DNA of 64,000 bases, taken from Neolentinus lepideus HHB14362 ss-1 (taxonomy: Eukaryota; Basidiomycota; Agaricomycetes; Gloeophyllales; Gloeophyllaceae). Position numbers and translations under genes: made by a program. The stretch lies in contig KV425599.1 in NCBI GenBank assembly GCA_001632425.1, positions 162,228-226,227 of the forward strand, in the 5' to 3' direction. Shown here one piece after another: positions 21,301 to 32,435 of the stretch (its first letter is position 1; every line of letters starts with the position of its first letter). The notes under the pieces were generated by a model. It searched no databases, was not told the origin of the DNA, and saw only the letters and a program-made list of their open reading frames with translations.

Positions 21301-21388
21301 GGTTGTATAACGGAAAGTTGGTATATCCACGTGTCTTCATCCGGACATCAAAAGCATCAAATCCACGCCACAATCGCCCCACAAATTC
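18370..21388 (-). CDS. F-BAR / RhoGAP protein
   Basis: The minus-strand frame opens with EFVGRLWRGFDAFDVRMK and HHLRIVTDSYLQFFLER (F-BAR start), continues with SIESLLKLHKKAKTIDTYL, IKEDIKESTNAHADYAENT and PKLKRNYLKKCQDVE (F-BAR helices), and reaches a RhoGAP domain: PRVVDLCIQEVDKRGLEVEG-IYR (arginine-finger region), YLRELPEPLFRFP, then KMDAKNLAIVFGTVIFG. The tail is proline-rich, ending PSNSTS at 18370-18372. Such RGD-type proteins bind curved plasma membrane and switch off Rho/Cdc42 GTPases during polarised growth. The start is unresolved: no ATG begins the EFVGRLW frame, so a short 5' exon probably lies upstream of 21388. An alternative ATG at 21283 would lose the first F-BAR helix. Confidence 0.85.
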
Positions 21389-21925
21389 TTTATTTAGTTA
21401 AACGTTGAACCACAAACTACACCATCAACGGAATATATCGTTGCTCTATATTCTAGAGACTAGGGGATACATTTGGTTTTCTCGTCAACATTCAGATCTG
21501 GCGACATTCATGCGAGCTGACAATTATCATCATTCTGTACGTAGAGTTTTCCATGCCTTCGATATCACACTACGTTTGTAGTACGAGCATCCTCGCGGCG
21601 TCGTTGACAGATGTCCACATTGGTGTGTGGTGATGGCGGAGAAATGGACGAGATCTTCGGATACTAGGAAAGTCACAAGACGGGAGCCATAGCTCGAGCA
21701 AAGGCCGCAAAGCAGAGCTGACCACAAGCAAGACTAGAAATAGAACCAAGCTCAAGGAGTTCAAATAGCGAATACGAGGCTGTACGGAAGACAAGGAAAG
21801 TAGAAGCTACTAAGATATCCGACAGAAATGCAGACGCAGGGACAGTATGAGAGAAGACGGAGAATGAGAAACCACGAGAGCCAGACTGTCGTACAGGAGA
21901 TCGCACGATTATTTTCGCTGTTAGT
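21389..21925. other. Spacer between the RhoGAP 5' end and the RRM gene 3' end
   Basis: No supported gene; small frames only. It should contain the RhoGAP promoter and possibly its missing first exon. Confidence 0.4.
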
Positions 21926-23868
21926 TTAGGGCCTCCGGCTGTATCCGCTGGACGGTTCGGGATCCCGAGAACGAGGATAGTCGCGAGAACTACCGCCCCT
22001 GGGAGATGGGGGACCGCCGCCTCCAGCATAGCCGTTACCGCCGAAGCCTCGAGGAGCACCAGACGTGTAGCCGGAGTCATAGCCAGCAGCACTTGAAGAA
22101 CCGCGTGGAGGACTCTGGGACCGGCGACTACAAATTTGAGTCGGTCAGATGTACAAACCACCATGCAAGATGAAACCGACCGGTATCGCGAAGCAGCTTC
22201 GGTGCTACCAGCACGCCCGTAGTCAGAATACCTGGAAGGAGGTGGGCTCACTGGGCGACCACGAGACTCCGATGCAGGTGCGGGATATTCACTAGGGAAA
22301 CCTTAGTTCGCAAGATCCCAATTGCAGATAAATGTACGAACCGAGCCGGAGGTGGCCTATCATAATCTTCGCGAGCACGAGGTGGAGGAGGAGCACCAGG
22401 CGGGGTTCTAGGCCTAGCAGTGCTAGCGGATGGATAAGAGCTGTACCTGTCGCTGGAAGCAGGCGGCGGTCGGCGGTCATATCGATCATAGTATTCCCGA
22501 GGAGGAGGAGGGGGACCAACCACTCCACGAGGCGGATAACCAGGAGGAGGTGCTAGATCATCATAGTAACCAGGTCGCGACTCGTACCGAGAAGGCGCAG
22601 GAGGAGCTCCCCTACTTCTGTACTCATCCGCGTCACGAGAAGCGCGCGGAGGCGGTGCACCACCAGGATAGTCTCGGTATTCTCGGGGCGGAGAAGGTGG
22701 TCTCCTGTATTCGCGTCCTGGAGGCGGTATCGGCGGATAGTCGTAGTAACGCGGATCTCTAGGAGGAGGCGGAGGATATCTCCCGAAGTCATCTCTGTAT
22801 GGATAGTCTCTGGGAGGCAGGGGTAGATAATCACGAGGAGGTTGAATGCGATCAATCAGACCCGTGTCACGCCGACCACCAGCACTGTGTCAATATAAGT
22901 GAGAGCCCTCCATAGAATAGGAAACAACTGACGACAACGTGTGATTAGGGCATTCCCTATGCAGACATTTTCCGATGAGTGCCAGATCATGCAAATAATC
23001 TGGTATTGCATACCTGGCCCAGTGTCCCATCTGACCGCATTTGAAACAAGCACCGGGGTCACTGGCGTACTTTTGCGTCTTTCCTCCACCATGGGAAATC
23101 TCCACTCGGATTTTGTTGCCCATAAAGTACCCTTCATTGTACTTGGCCACACTTTCCTCCGCAGCCTCCTTGCTGTCGAATTCCTATACCGGCTGCAGCT
23201 TCAGTGCTGAGCCGTATGCAAACTAGAAAGGATTACATACAACGAAGCCGTAGCCAACTCTACGGAACAAGAGGGTATCCCGTCAGTACACCATCATGAT
23301 GACGAAAAGTCATGACATACTTCAATTCGATATTGACGATGTTGCCAATTTTTCCGAAGCAACTCTGGAGATCCTCACGGCGAGTATGCTCAGGTAGACC
23401 ACCGATGTAGACTTTGTTGGGCTGCAGAGCATAGTGTAAACATGCAGTCCAAGCCAAAGAGAGCGCAACAGGACTAGAAAAAGCTTGGGCTAAAGATCAC
23501 GCATGTGCTGGCACTAAGGATCCAAGAACATAAAGAGTCGCAGCCGACAGAAGCCAGCACATCGCCCAATCCCGACGGAGCCCGAGTCAAGTGAGACAAG
23601 AAAGAGACCTAAGCACCTTTATTTGCTTCTCTCGGCGTTCAGAGCCAGCCTTTTCGCTCGCAGTTGCGGGAGCAGCAGTAGCACCTCCTCCGTTAGCACT
23701 CCGACTGTAGTCAGGATTTTCAGTGTCCTGAACCATGCGGTCGTCCGAGGACGGAGGAGCACCGTTGCCAGCGGCGTCGCCTGCGGGGCCCATGGGGTCG
23801 TGGTCAGAAGGAGCCCACTTATCCTGTTCCATGGCATCCGCACCAGTAGCAGCAGGAGACGCAGCCAT
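21926..23868 (-). CDS. RRM and CCHC zinc-knuckle RNA-binding protein with Arg/Pro/Tyr-rich tail
   Basis: The start at 23868 gives an acidic Ala-rich leader (MAASPAATGADAMEQDKW). An intron then leads into an RRM: NKVYIGGLPEHTRREDLQSCF (RNP2), YGFV (RNP1), EESVAKYNEGYFMGNKIRVE. Next is a zinc knuckle, CFKCGQMGH then, across an intron, WAREC, i.e. a complete CX2CX4HX4C. The remaining ~300 residues are low-complexity PPPREYRD, RSxxxR and GGGG repeats ending SSGYSRRP at the TAA of 21926-21928. The layout matches SR-like splicing or mRNP factors (SRSF7/RSZ-like order RRM-knuckle-RS). A role in nuclear mRNA processing is therefore inferred. The tail is a plausible phase-separating region. Confidence 0.8.
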
Positions 23869-24202
23869 CGTCGGCAATTTTTGAGGAGAGAGCCGGAAGT
23901 TGAAGATGAACTGCGCGTCGCCCAAACGCAACCGGTTTTTGAACTCCGACCACAGCCACCATCCCGACGGCGTATGGAGAGGTATGGAGGCTCCGGAGGT
24001 GCAATTCTGCTCATAGTACAACTGGATACAATAGAGGTACGCATAGCGCCATTACATACGCAAGTCCAGTCCACCACCAATCAGGTATTAACCAAGTACT
24101 CGAATGTCCAACGCACGTAGAAGGGAGTTATTGTGCTAGATCGTAAATATAGAAGTCCTTCACTCGTATAGCGAGCTCGAAAATGTGTGGAGAATAACAT
24201 CA
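23869..24202. promoter_or_regulatory. Promoter of the RRM protein and 3' flank of the glucanosyltransferase
   Basis: The frame upstream of the chosen ATG stays open to 24021, so a longer N-terminus is possible but unlikely. Otherwise nothing is seen. Confidence 0.4.
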
Positions 24203-26127
24203 TCATAGAAGAGTCGCGATGCCACCAATGGCGCTGACGACGACCATCAAACCCAAGCCGAAGACCGCACGGGAGTCAACAGTGGCGAGGGTACCGCTAT
24301 GCGAGGAACCGCTGCTACCTGTAGTATGCGAGCTGCCGCTAGCAGTGGCAGGAGAGCTCGGAGTAAAGGTGGCCGAAGGGTTGCTGATGCAGGAGCTAGC
24401 AACGGCAGCAGCAGACTCAGATGCTGAGTGAACAGTACCGTTGCCGCCGAAGCTGCATGCCTGCTGGTTCTTGTTCTGACTCTCGTAGTACTCGGTCATG
24501 ACGTATGACAACATAATTTCTGCAGACGCGATCCTTGAGCATATGGCATGGAAACGCGAGGATACTGACTCACCAGGTGCGCAGAATGATACACGGCCGT
24601 AAGTACCGGAGGAGCCGTTAGCAGCAATGTCGTTGCAACTAAGACCAGCCTGACCAAGAAGAGAACAACCGTAATCGAGCAGCGCGCCAACAGTAGCGGA
24701 GTCGTTCGAAGATGAAGGCGTAAACTGGCAGCTCAAGGCGCTGTTCATGCAGCTACACTCAGCGTCGCTAGGCGTGGGCGGCAGCGTGGTCGAAGCAAGG
24801 AACGTGCTGTTCTGCGTGGGGCAGCTGGGATAGCTGGTTGAGCCCGCGGTGCTCGAGCTAGGAGAATTGGGTGGCGACACCGAGCCATACTGCGATTTGA
24901 GATTGTTGAAGTCCGTGCTCGTGGAAACCGAGGTGCCGTCAGAAGAAATGGTGACGAGACCAAACTGGCCCGCCGAGCTCTCAGCAGGGAAGTACGAGAA
25001 CGCCAGACCTCCGGACCACACGTCCGTCATCGGGCTGCTGTATATAGCAGTAACCTCTTGGAAGGTGCGCGATTGTCCGCTGACTACGCAGCCGAATTCA
25101 CTGAAGTAGGCCGGGATGTTGTAGCCGGCGTAGTCGCCATTCGTGCCAGCGTATGAAGCCTGGTAAGTCGAGTCGCCACACCATTCGCTGCGAGATACAG
25201 TGAGTGAGAGGTCTCAAGGCGATGAAAAATACTGACTAATTGTTCAAGCCATATAGATCCAGTGCGGTTGAACCAGAGTTGCTACTCGATGGATCACAAG
25301 AAAGGTAGTTCGCGAGCGGGTCGCGCCAGTCGGGGGTACCGTCAATAGCAGCGTAACCGACCAAGGCATTTGACGACTTGGATTGCCTATATACGAATTT
25401 AGCAGGCGCCCCACCCCAAATATCTTCATGACATACAGATACGCTTTGACGTCTCGCGCAGCAGCCTTGATGAACGCAGCTGTTCCCGTCGAATTCGCAG
25501 CAATCACAACTTCGTTACCAACATTGTACGCCAAGACATTGTCGTAGCTAGAAAATGCATTGATCGTCGCAATGTACTGATCCAAAAGGCTGGTCGTCCA
25601 AGCGGGGGAATTCCGGTCCAGCGACCCGTTCAGCGGCAGAGACAGGTCAATACTGATGGACCGGCGTCAGTACGCCGGGAGAGAAACGTAGCAACAACTT
25701 TCTCACATCACATAAATATTAGCGCCACTCAACGCCTGCATGCAACTGTCATGGTTGAGAGAAGAATTGACGCTGTACACGCGAACGGTGTTGACGCCGA
25801 GCTGCTGGAGATAGGGCAGGTCACGGCTACAAGCCGTGGAGTTAGCAAGGGGGTCGGTGAAGGTGGATGGCTCCTCGAAAGCGTTGTCCGAACTAGCTAC
25901 CACGGCGCCTGCGATGCATTATCTCAGATGAGGTGAAGCTGACTGCAATAAATAGATAGAAACTTACCCTGCGGCTGGTATGCAACGCCCTTGATGTAGA
26001 ACCGACTACCATCATCGGTGTAAAGGTACCTCCCGTCCCTAGAGACTTTTGAGATGGCCTGCACGCCGGTGAAGAGCGCAGCTGCAGCGGCGACGGCTGC
26101 CGACACACGTCGTACGCTGGGCCACAT
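24203..26127 (-). CDS. GPI-anchored beta-1,3-glucanosyltransferase (GAS/GEL family, GH72) with X8 domain
   Basis: The start at 26127 gives a signal peptide (SAAVAAAAALFTGVQA). The GH72 catalytic domain follows: GSRFYIKGVAYQPQG, LPYLQQLGVNTVRVYSVN, YNVGNEVV (proton-donor glutamate in the N-E pair), EWCGDSTYQ, and PAYFSEFGC (nucleophile glutamate). After SGGLAFSYF comes a cysteine-rich X8/CBM43 module (CSCMNSALSCQF, LLDYGCS, LSCNDIAANG). A Ser/Thr-rich spacer and a hydrophobic C-terminus (FGLGLMVVVSAIGGIATLL) give the GPI-anchor signal. The enzyme elongates and branches beta-1,3-glucan in the cell wall. All expected catalytic motifs are present and several short introns join in phase. Confidence 0.92.
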
Positions 26128-26880
26128 TATTAAGAGTATGGGTGGGAGCCTCAAAGAAAGGAATGAAGACGCTGAGCGACTCGTGGTAGGAAGAGAAAGC
26201 AGTGGCTGTCCGAGGACGGCGAAGCCAGACCGACTTCAGTCACGTGGAAATGACAAGAGCCCGATCGCAGGCACGCTCCGCTTGATTCCGAGATTAATTC
26301 GAGGCCGGTATGTATCGCATTTGGTACAAGTGGCAACGTTTCCCTTCATAAAGTTCTTTCAGTCTCACTTCGCTCTCTGAAATACCTGACTGTACCGGCT
26401 GGCACCCTCAGCCGTGTCTAATTTTGTAACCGCAGCTATCTGCCGTCAAGTTTGACCCCATTCCGTGCTGCGATAGTGTGGCATCTTCCCTTTCGCCTCA
26501 TGTTTTCCAGGCGCTCCGATGCAATACAGTAGGCTCTTCCGGACCCTGCTATCCATTTGGACGGATGACGAACCAGTTACCGTTATCATGACGATGTAGA
26601 TATATTTGTGACCATACTAACCCAGTGGTCGCAGAGCGCATCCTGCCATGGAAGAGCTTGCTCGCATGCATGCTGGCATGGAATGCTCGATGTAACTGCT
26701 TATTTGCTTTGAGTTCAACCGGATCCAGTGGCTAAGATTCAGTGCTCTCGGCAAAATCTCAGTGGCCCGATGACTAGTTAGAACATATCAAAGATCGGCC
26801 AAGTCCTGTCCAGATAAGTACTAAAAGGATTTAGATACTGCTAGAAATTATATAAATATTCTATTTTAGCTAATTGTCAA
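26128..26880. other. Intergenic upstream of the glucanosyltransferase
   Basis: About 750 bp without a gene; the proximal part is the promoter of the minus-strand wall gene. Confidence 0.4.
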
Positions 26881-26964
26881 GCCCGCCTAGCTCAATCGGA
26901 TAGAGCGTCAGACTCTTATGACTAGGCGATCTGAAGGCTGCGAGTTCGACCCTCGCGGTGGGCT
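26881..26964 (+). tRNA. tRNA-Lys (anticodon CTT) with a 10-nt intron
   Basis: The acceptor arms gcccgcc (26881-26887) and ggtgggc (26957-26963) pair throughout, with one G-T, and the discriminator base is T. The D arm (gctc..gagc), the anticodon stem caga/tctg and the T arm (gcgag ttcgacc ctcgc) are present. The anticodon CTT is at 26915-26917. The extra bases tgactaggcg (26919-26928) sit one nucleotide 3' of the anticodon, the normal nuclear tRNA intron site. Confidence 0.93.
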
Positions 26965-26973
26965 AGTATTACC

Positions 26974-26979
26974 TTTTTT
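26974..26979 (+). terminator. RNA polymerase III T-run terminator
   Basis: A run of six T residues lies 10 nt after the discriminator base of tRNA-Lys. Confidence 0.8.
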
Positions 26980-27155
26980 CTTTGCATTTCTGGGCGGCGT
27001 CGAAGTCCAATAGAGCATCAGGAACTTTGTGCTGTGCCAGACATCCTAGATCCTAGAACGAGTTTCCCAACGTTTCCTAACAGTAAGTGGTGATTAAATG
27101 TCTAATTACATGTGATACATATACTAAAACCAACATCCACAACCCTCGTCTAACT

Positions 27156-28284
27156 CTACACATACTTCCCAAACCACGGGATCAATGACTGCGCGATCGT
27201 ATAGCTAAACACCAATTTCGGTCCCACGACCAAAATCTTCGGTGTCAAACCCTTGAAGAGCGCGAAGAGACCCTCGTTCTTGAGCAGTTCTTTGATGACG
27301 GTGACGCCGGAGACCTTCGACTCGAAGTTGGCGTTCTGGATGCGAGTTTTGACGACATCGAGCGGGGCCGCGACGGTGATAGAGGCGACGGCACCGGCGA
27401 TGGAGGCGATGAAGTTTTGCGTCCAGGTGGCTTTTGAGTAGTCTTTGACGCCGAGGATGTATTCTTTTGTGACGGCAGAGGCGCCGAAGAGCTGGAACAT
27501 GACAACTGTTAGATCAAGTAACGGTGCGCTAGATTAGTGACACTTACTGAGAAGCTGCCCGGGGCATTTCGTGCCATCGTCCAGCCCCACCCGCGGTAGA
27601 GGGTCGTGCCCTCTTCTAAGAAGATCCGGACGACACCGCGTCCTCGGAAAGCTTCAGGGTTGACCTGTCTTTTGATTTTGAGAGCGTCTAGTGGTAACAA
27701 GACCTGAACAAGGTATAAGTTTGACATCTTCGCAAGGAAATAACAAACAGGCTTACCACTTCACCGATACCCGTCAAACTGCCCGCAGTAGCCTGTATCA
27801 TCATCTTGCCCTTCCTCTCCCCAAACGTGTTCGTAAACTCGGTCTTGTAGTATCGTGAAATCAGGTCGTTGAACCACGGCTGGCCGCCGAATTTGTATAT
27901 CCGCTGGGCGATCTTGTACCCCGCAGCGTACCCGAGGCCCGGGAACAGGGAGAAGAAGCGCTTGCCAAGGGAAGCGGTTGCTTGGTCGCGGAAGATGATG
28001 GGGGAGAGTGTGGAGAACGAAACCTACAGAGCGTGCGAAGGGAAGGGAGGTGAGCGGTGGTGGAGTGGGTATGGGAGCGTGGTATGAGACCGCACCTTGG
28101 CCTTGTTGCTCATTAACCTTTTGGCGATCGTATCCACGGGGTGGAATATCAAGAGCTCAGCGACACCTGCACAACTGGGTTATATCAGTGCTATCTCATT
28201 CGAATTGCAGGACCCACCAGAAGTGCCGGCGCCGAGGACACGGGCGGTGCCCGACTCGCTGCCCTTTCCGCTCACTGGAGACAT
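27156..28284 (-). CDS. ggc1: Mitochondrial GTP/GDP carrier GGC1
   Basis: A mitochondrial carrier of ~300 residues in three repeats, with the signatures HPVDTIAKR, PLDALKIKR and PLDVVKTRI. It closely follows the yeast GGC1/YHM1 pattern: GLGYAAGYKIAQRIYKFGGQP, RGWGWTMARNAPGSF, ATWTQNFIASI and GPKLVFSYTIAQSLIPWF. GGC1 exchanges matrix GDP for cytosolic GTP across the inner membrane and affects mitochondrial iron balance. The ATG at 28284 precedes SPVSGKGSESGTARVLGAG-TSG. Introns lie at ~28165-28220, ~28026-28095, ~27715-27757 and ~27498-27548. The stop is at 27156-27158. Confidence 0.92.
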
Positions 28285-28780
28285 GGCTGACCGTCACAGA
28301 GTAGTAATGGTAAAAGAGGGAGCGAGATGGGGCAGACAGGCAAGCGGAGTCCTGAAGGAGGGAGATCACAGCAAGCAGAGCACTGGCAAAGATGCGCTGC
28401 CCAAAAACGGCTTTAGCAGTGCCGCTCAAAATTTAGACGGCCAATCAGCAGGTCGGCGTATAGCGCTCGTCCCGTGACCGCGTCGCGTCTCGACTCTCAC
28501 ATCCGAGTCTCCTCCATCGATTTCATGAATCTGCTCTGGGGACGTTGAGAGGGATGCACAGGACCGGTGGTATTCGTTGAGTGTAATATACCACTAAAAG
28601 TGCAAGCGCTATGTGTTCCACATTCTCGGACCGCATGCTACTGCTCTATCGACGTAGTTCGTCATGGCTTCCACGAATGCGTCTACATTCGACTCTCGAC
28701 ATCGATGGTCTAAATCCCCCTTGGACATCGATTGTCCTATTCCTATCCCGGCTCATGCCCTGGTACTCCTTCAGCGGATC
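28285..28780. other. Upstream region of ggc1, no gene
   Basis: No supported gene. Contains short direct repeats (gacatcgat, agcggatcc). Confidence 0.35.
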
Positions 28781-28964
28781 CAGCGGATCCCTGCCTGTAG
28801 GACCGCCGTTGTGAGCTTAACCTGTGTCCCCTGCCCTGCCGAGAAGCCCGTACAGCTAACCACGACATCCCACTGCCTGGAAACGTCTGCCAACTCGTCT
28901 ACGCTCGCACCGCCGACATCCACACCGACCATCTCCAACCGGTGCGGATTGGCGAGTGTCTCTC
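28781..28964 (-). pseudogene. NmrA/isoflavone-reductase-like relic
   Basis: The minus strand reads ETLANPHRLE, VDVGGASVDELADV, WDVVVSCTGFSAGQGTQ, KLTTAVLQAGIRW and then hits a stop at about 28780. This resembles the middle of an NmrA-like NAD(P)-binding protein, where the family normally continues into a W-Q-F-G motif. No glycine-rich dinucleotide-binding start is found upstream. It is an isolated fragment beside the repeat block. Confidence 0.45.
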
Positions 28965-28969
28965 ATAGT

Positions 28970-29740
28970 CTAAACTTTCCCCCCTTGCGCTGAGGAAGAG
29001 ATGGACTTCAAGCTTCGCTGCGACATGCCTTCAGGTAAAGGAACGGGTGGCAATGAATGACATAGATGAAACGAACTGTGGATTCCAGTCTTACACGGTC
29101 TCTTCAAATTCTTAGCCATCAAGTGAAGAAACTCTGCAGTGTGATAACGCCGTGCTGACTTAGTAAGATCAACCATCTCTCCCACAAGCCCAATGATGTT
29201 GTATTTGTAATTTCGTTGCGAATAAGCAAATAAACGGCAAGTCCTGACCCATTTCAACTCCATTGAGCTACTCGAAGATCGATATGCCGAAAGACCACGC
29301 AAGCCATCGATGTCATCACGCTGATAAATGACGGTATCCGGATGAGTCAAAGAGAGCACAAGACACAAGATAGCAGGGAAGTGACGATCTTACCTTGTGT
29401 ATCAATAAGTTCTGAACGAGCGCTCGCGACAATAAGACCAGAAATCCAAAGAGCCAGAAATCAGAATGAGCCCACAGGACGACCTAGCGCGAGAGATCTA
29501 TGACATGTCAGTGATGTACAATCTCACGACCGAATAGATTGCAAATACCTCGACAACATCTTGGCAATCTAACTTTGTGTGCGGAATGCTTGGGCAAAGT
29601 ATAGGCCTGTTAGCACTGGATATGATGGTGCAGGGAGAAGTACTCACCAGTTTCGGCACGCCAGGTGGAGCCTGGGCTGTCGGGGTAGTCAGTACAATGA
29701 GGAAGCGAAATAGAAATGATGATGATACTTATCTTGGTGC
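28970..29740 (-). other. Possible eroded or unrecognised gene segment
   Basis: Minus-strand frames at 28970-29368 (SSMELKWVRTCRLFAYSQRNYKYNIIGLV) and ~29410-29490 (FWLFGFLVLLSRALVQNLLIH, membrane-like) look better than random but match no family I recognise. They are separated by what could be an intron. Listed only as a lead. Confidence 0.2.
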
Positions 29741-29749
29741 GAAAAGAGA

Positions 29750-31860
29750 GAAGAAAATATGAATAATGGAGGTGAGAACGCAGGATGATGGATTAGGGAA
29801 AGGAGAATAAAAAAGGGACATGGAGCAGGGGAGCAAGGGAGCGAAGTGGGGGAGGTAGTGGGAGAGGTAGTGGACAGGAGGAAGGATGGAGATGCGGAGG
29901 GCGGCTGGAAGGTAGGAGGTGACGGAGAATGATAGAGTAGGGGTGGATGAGGCGGAGGAAAGGATGGTGCAGTGGGAACAGATAGAAATATAGAGGGCGA
30001 AAGACGGAAACTGAAGGAAGAGGAACGGAATGTGGACAGAATAAGGAGTGGAGTGAAATGGTAGGGGAGTGGAAAGAATGGGGTGAGAGGAAGGGACGTA
30101 ATGAAGAAGGTGGGGAACGGAATACTGAAGCTGATTGAAGAGGGGACTGAAGAGATGGAAGACTGAAGCTTGAGGAGTGTTGAGTGTCGAGGAAACTTAA
30201 AGGCTAAATGAGGGGAGCTTGGGGAAGTGGTATCTTGATGGATGCCAGTCTCAGCCTCTTGAGGAATTGTCGTCTTGAGACATACTTTGGAAATGCCAGC
30301 GCCTTGATAAATAGCTGTATCTTCAGATAACTTGAAAATGCCGAGATCGAGTCTTGAACGTAGAAATGAGAGACCCAGAGTTTAACCTGTTTCAAGACCA
30401 AGGCACGGAGGACAGCAAGGAAGACAGACGAGGGAGAGTAGAGACAGGGATCAGGGTAGAGAGCAGGAACAGAGATTATAAGAAGTAGCGGCGGAAACCT
30501 AGACAAGAACTGTGGGACCAGAGATCGACCTATTGCAAGACCAAGACACAGAGGACAGAGGAAGCAGCACAGAGAAATTGGAGATAAGGAACAAGAGACA
30601 GAAGAGAGGGCAGACGAGGGAGGGCAGAGACATGGATCGGGGAGGGGAGCAGAGGCAGAGAATAGAATAACGGAGTAGGGGTGGCGGCGAAAACATAGAC
30701 TGGAAGAACCGTTGGACCAGAGATCGACCTGTTGCAAGACCGAGACACAGAGGCCAGGTGAAGCAACACAGAGAATCGAAGGTAGGGAACGAGAGACAGA
30801 AGGGAAGACATACAAGGCAGTGCAGAGACAAGGATCAGGCAAGGGAGCAGAGAAGAAGAATAGAAGAACAGAGTACGAGTGGCGGCGGAAACCTAGACTG
30901 AAAGAACTGCGGACCAGAGATCGACCTATTGCAAGACCAAGGCACAGAAGACAGATGGAGCAACACAGACAATTGGAGATAGGGAGGAGAGACAGAAGGG
31001 AAGACAGACGAGGGAGGGCAAGGACGGGGACCAGGCAAGGGAGAAGAGACGGAGAATAGAAGAGCAGAGTGTGAGTGGCAGCGGAAATCTAGACTGAAAG
31101 AACTGTGGGACCAGAGATCGACCTATTGCAAGACCAAGACACAGAAGACAGAGGAAGCAAAACAGAGAACCGGAGATAGGAAACGAGAGACACAACGGAA
31201 GACAGAAAAGGGAGGGCAGAGATATGGATTAGAGAGGGAGCAGAGACAGAGAATACAAGAACGGAGTAGGGGTGGCGGCGAAAACATAGACTGGAAGAAC
31301 CGTTGGACCAGAGATCGACCTGTTGCAAGACCAAGACAAGCAACACAAAGAACTGGAGCCAGGGAACGAGAGACAGAAGGGAAGACAGACGAGAAACAGA
31401 CAGAAGGGAAGAGAGCGGAGACAGAGAATAGAACGGAGTAGGGGTGGCGGCGGAAACTTATGACTGGGAGAACTGCGGGACCAAAGATCGACCTGTTGCA
31501 AGACCGAGCCACAGAGGACAGAGGAAGCAACACAAAGATTTGGAGAGAGGGAACAAGATGCAGAAGGGAAGACAGACGAGGTAGGGCAGAGACATGGATG
31601 ACAGAAGGGGGCAGACAGATAATAGAAGAACGGAGTAGGGGTGGCGGCGGAAAATATACAAAGAGAGGGGCGGATGGGATATGAGGTTAGGGAGGAGGTC
31701 AGGGCAGGGCGCTGGGTGCGATACGAGGCGGAGAGGAGAGAGTATGGAGTAGGGAAGTTGAGGGAGGATAGCGGGAGATCTTGACGCATTGAGGAGGATG
31801 TTATTGTCGAAGAGCAATAGAGGCAGAAGAGAGAAAGACTCGTCCGCTTGCTAGAGAGAA
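29750..31860. repeat. Purine-biased block with a ~197-bp tandem repeat
   Basis: The plus strand is strongly purine-rich (about 82% A+G in three 60-base lines counted by hand). From ~30370 to 31840 a unit recurs. Its anchor gagatcgacct-t-ttgcaagacc starts at 30521, 30720, 30917, 31114, 31311 and 31484 (last one degenerate), with spacings of 199, 197, 197, 197 and 173. A partial copy lies near 30377. Units also share gaagacagacgaggg, ggagtaggggtggcggcg and gagcagagacagagaata. The minus-strand ORFs here exist only because a pyrimidine-rich strand has few stop codons, and 197 is not a multiple of 3. Confidence 0.85.
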
Positions 31861-32435
31861 GAGTGCCACCAGAGTCTAAGTGCGCGCGATCTCTTGCCAG
31901 ACCAGACGAACAGAGACCAATGTGCTAAAGAAGGACCAACCAGTAAAGGATCTGTCAGCAATCGACCTATTGAATGAAGAAAACGTGTCAGCATAGGAAG
32001 ATGGTTGTCATTTACTAGGGCGTACCTCGATGCCATGTGGGCTGAGCTCGAGTTCGAAGAAGGCGTCGAGTAGCAGTGGAAGATGCGCAGCCAAGCGGAA
32101 GGAAGTAAGGAGCTGGTGGTGTGGGAGGGAAGAAAGGAGCTGATGTCGGTTGGGCAGTAGAATGCCGCCTTTTATGTGACGGGGCAGCGGCTGGCTGTTC
32201 GAACCAGCGTGTGCCACCCGCCGCCAGCCACTGGGCGCGATGACCTCATTGATCGGGTCGGGCGCGGATACCTTTTCGGGAAAGTGCGCGTGTTGTTTGT
32301 GTGTGTTGACGCGTCAGCCACCACTCGGGCTTGCCACGGGCCATAATATTAAGATTATCTGCAAGAGTGGAGTTTGGGGATTACAAACTGACTGTACTTT
32401 TATTATACTTCCATATCGTGCATTCCAAAGAGCCC
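31861..32435. other. Intergenic right flank of the repeat block
   Basis: No gene supported. A diverged partial repeat anchor (aatcgacctattgaa) is at ~31960. Confidence 0.4.

Noticed and set aside
30204..31817. Long overlapping minus-strand ORFs rich in Ser, Leu, Cys and Pro
   Set aside because: They follow from a pyrimidine-rich strand with few stops over a 197-bp repeat. The frame rotates each unit and all three frames stay open.
32180..32230. Possible tRNA suggested by ggttcgaac on the minus strand
   Set aside because: No matching acceptor stem, D arm or anticodon arm could be built around it.
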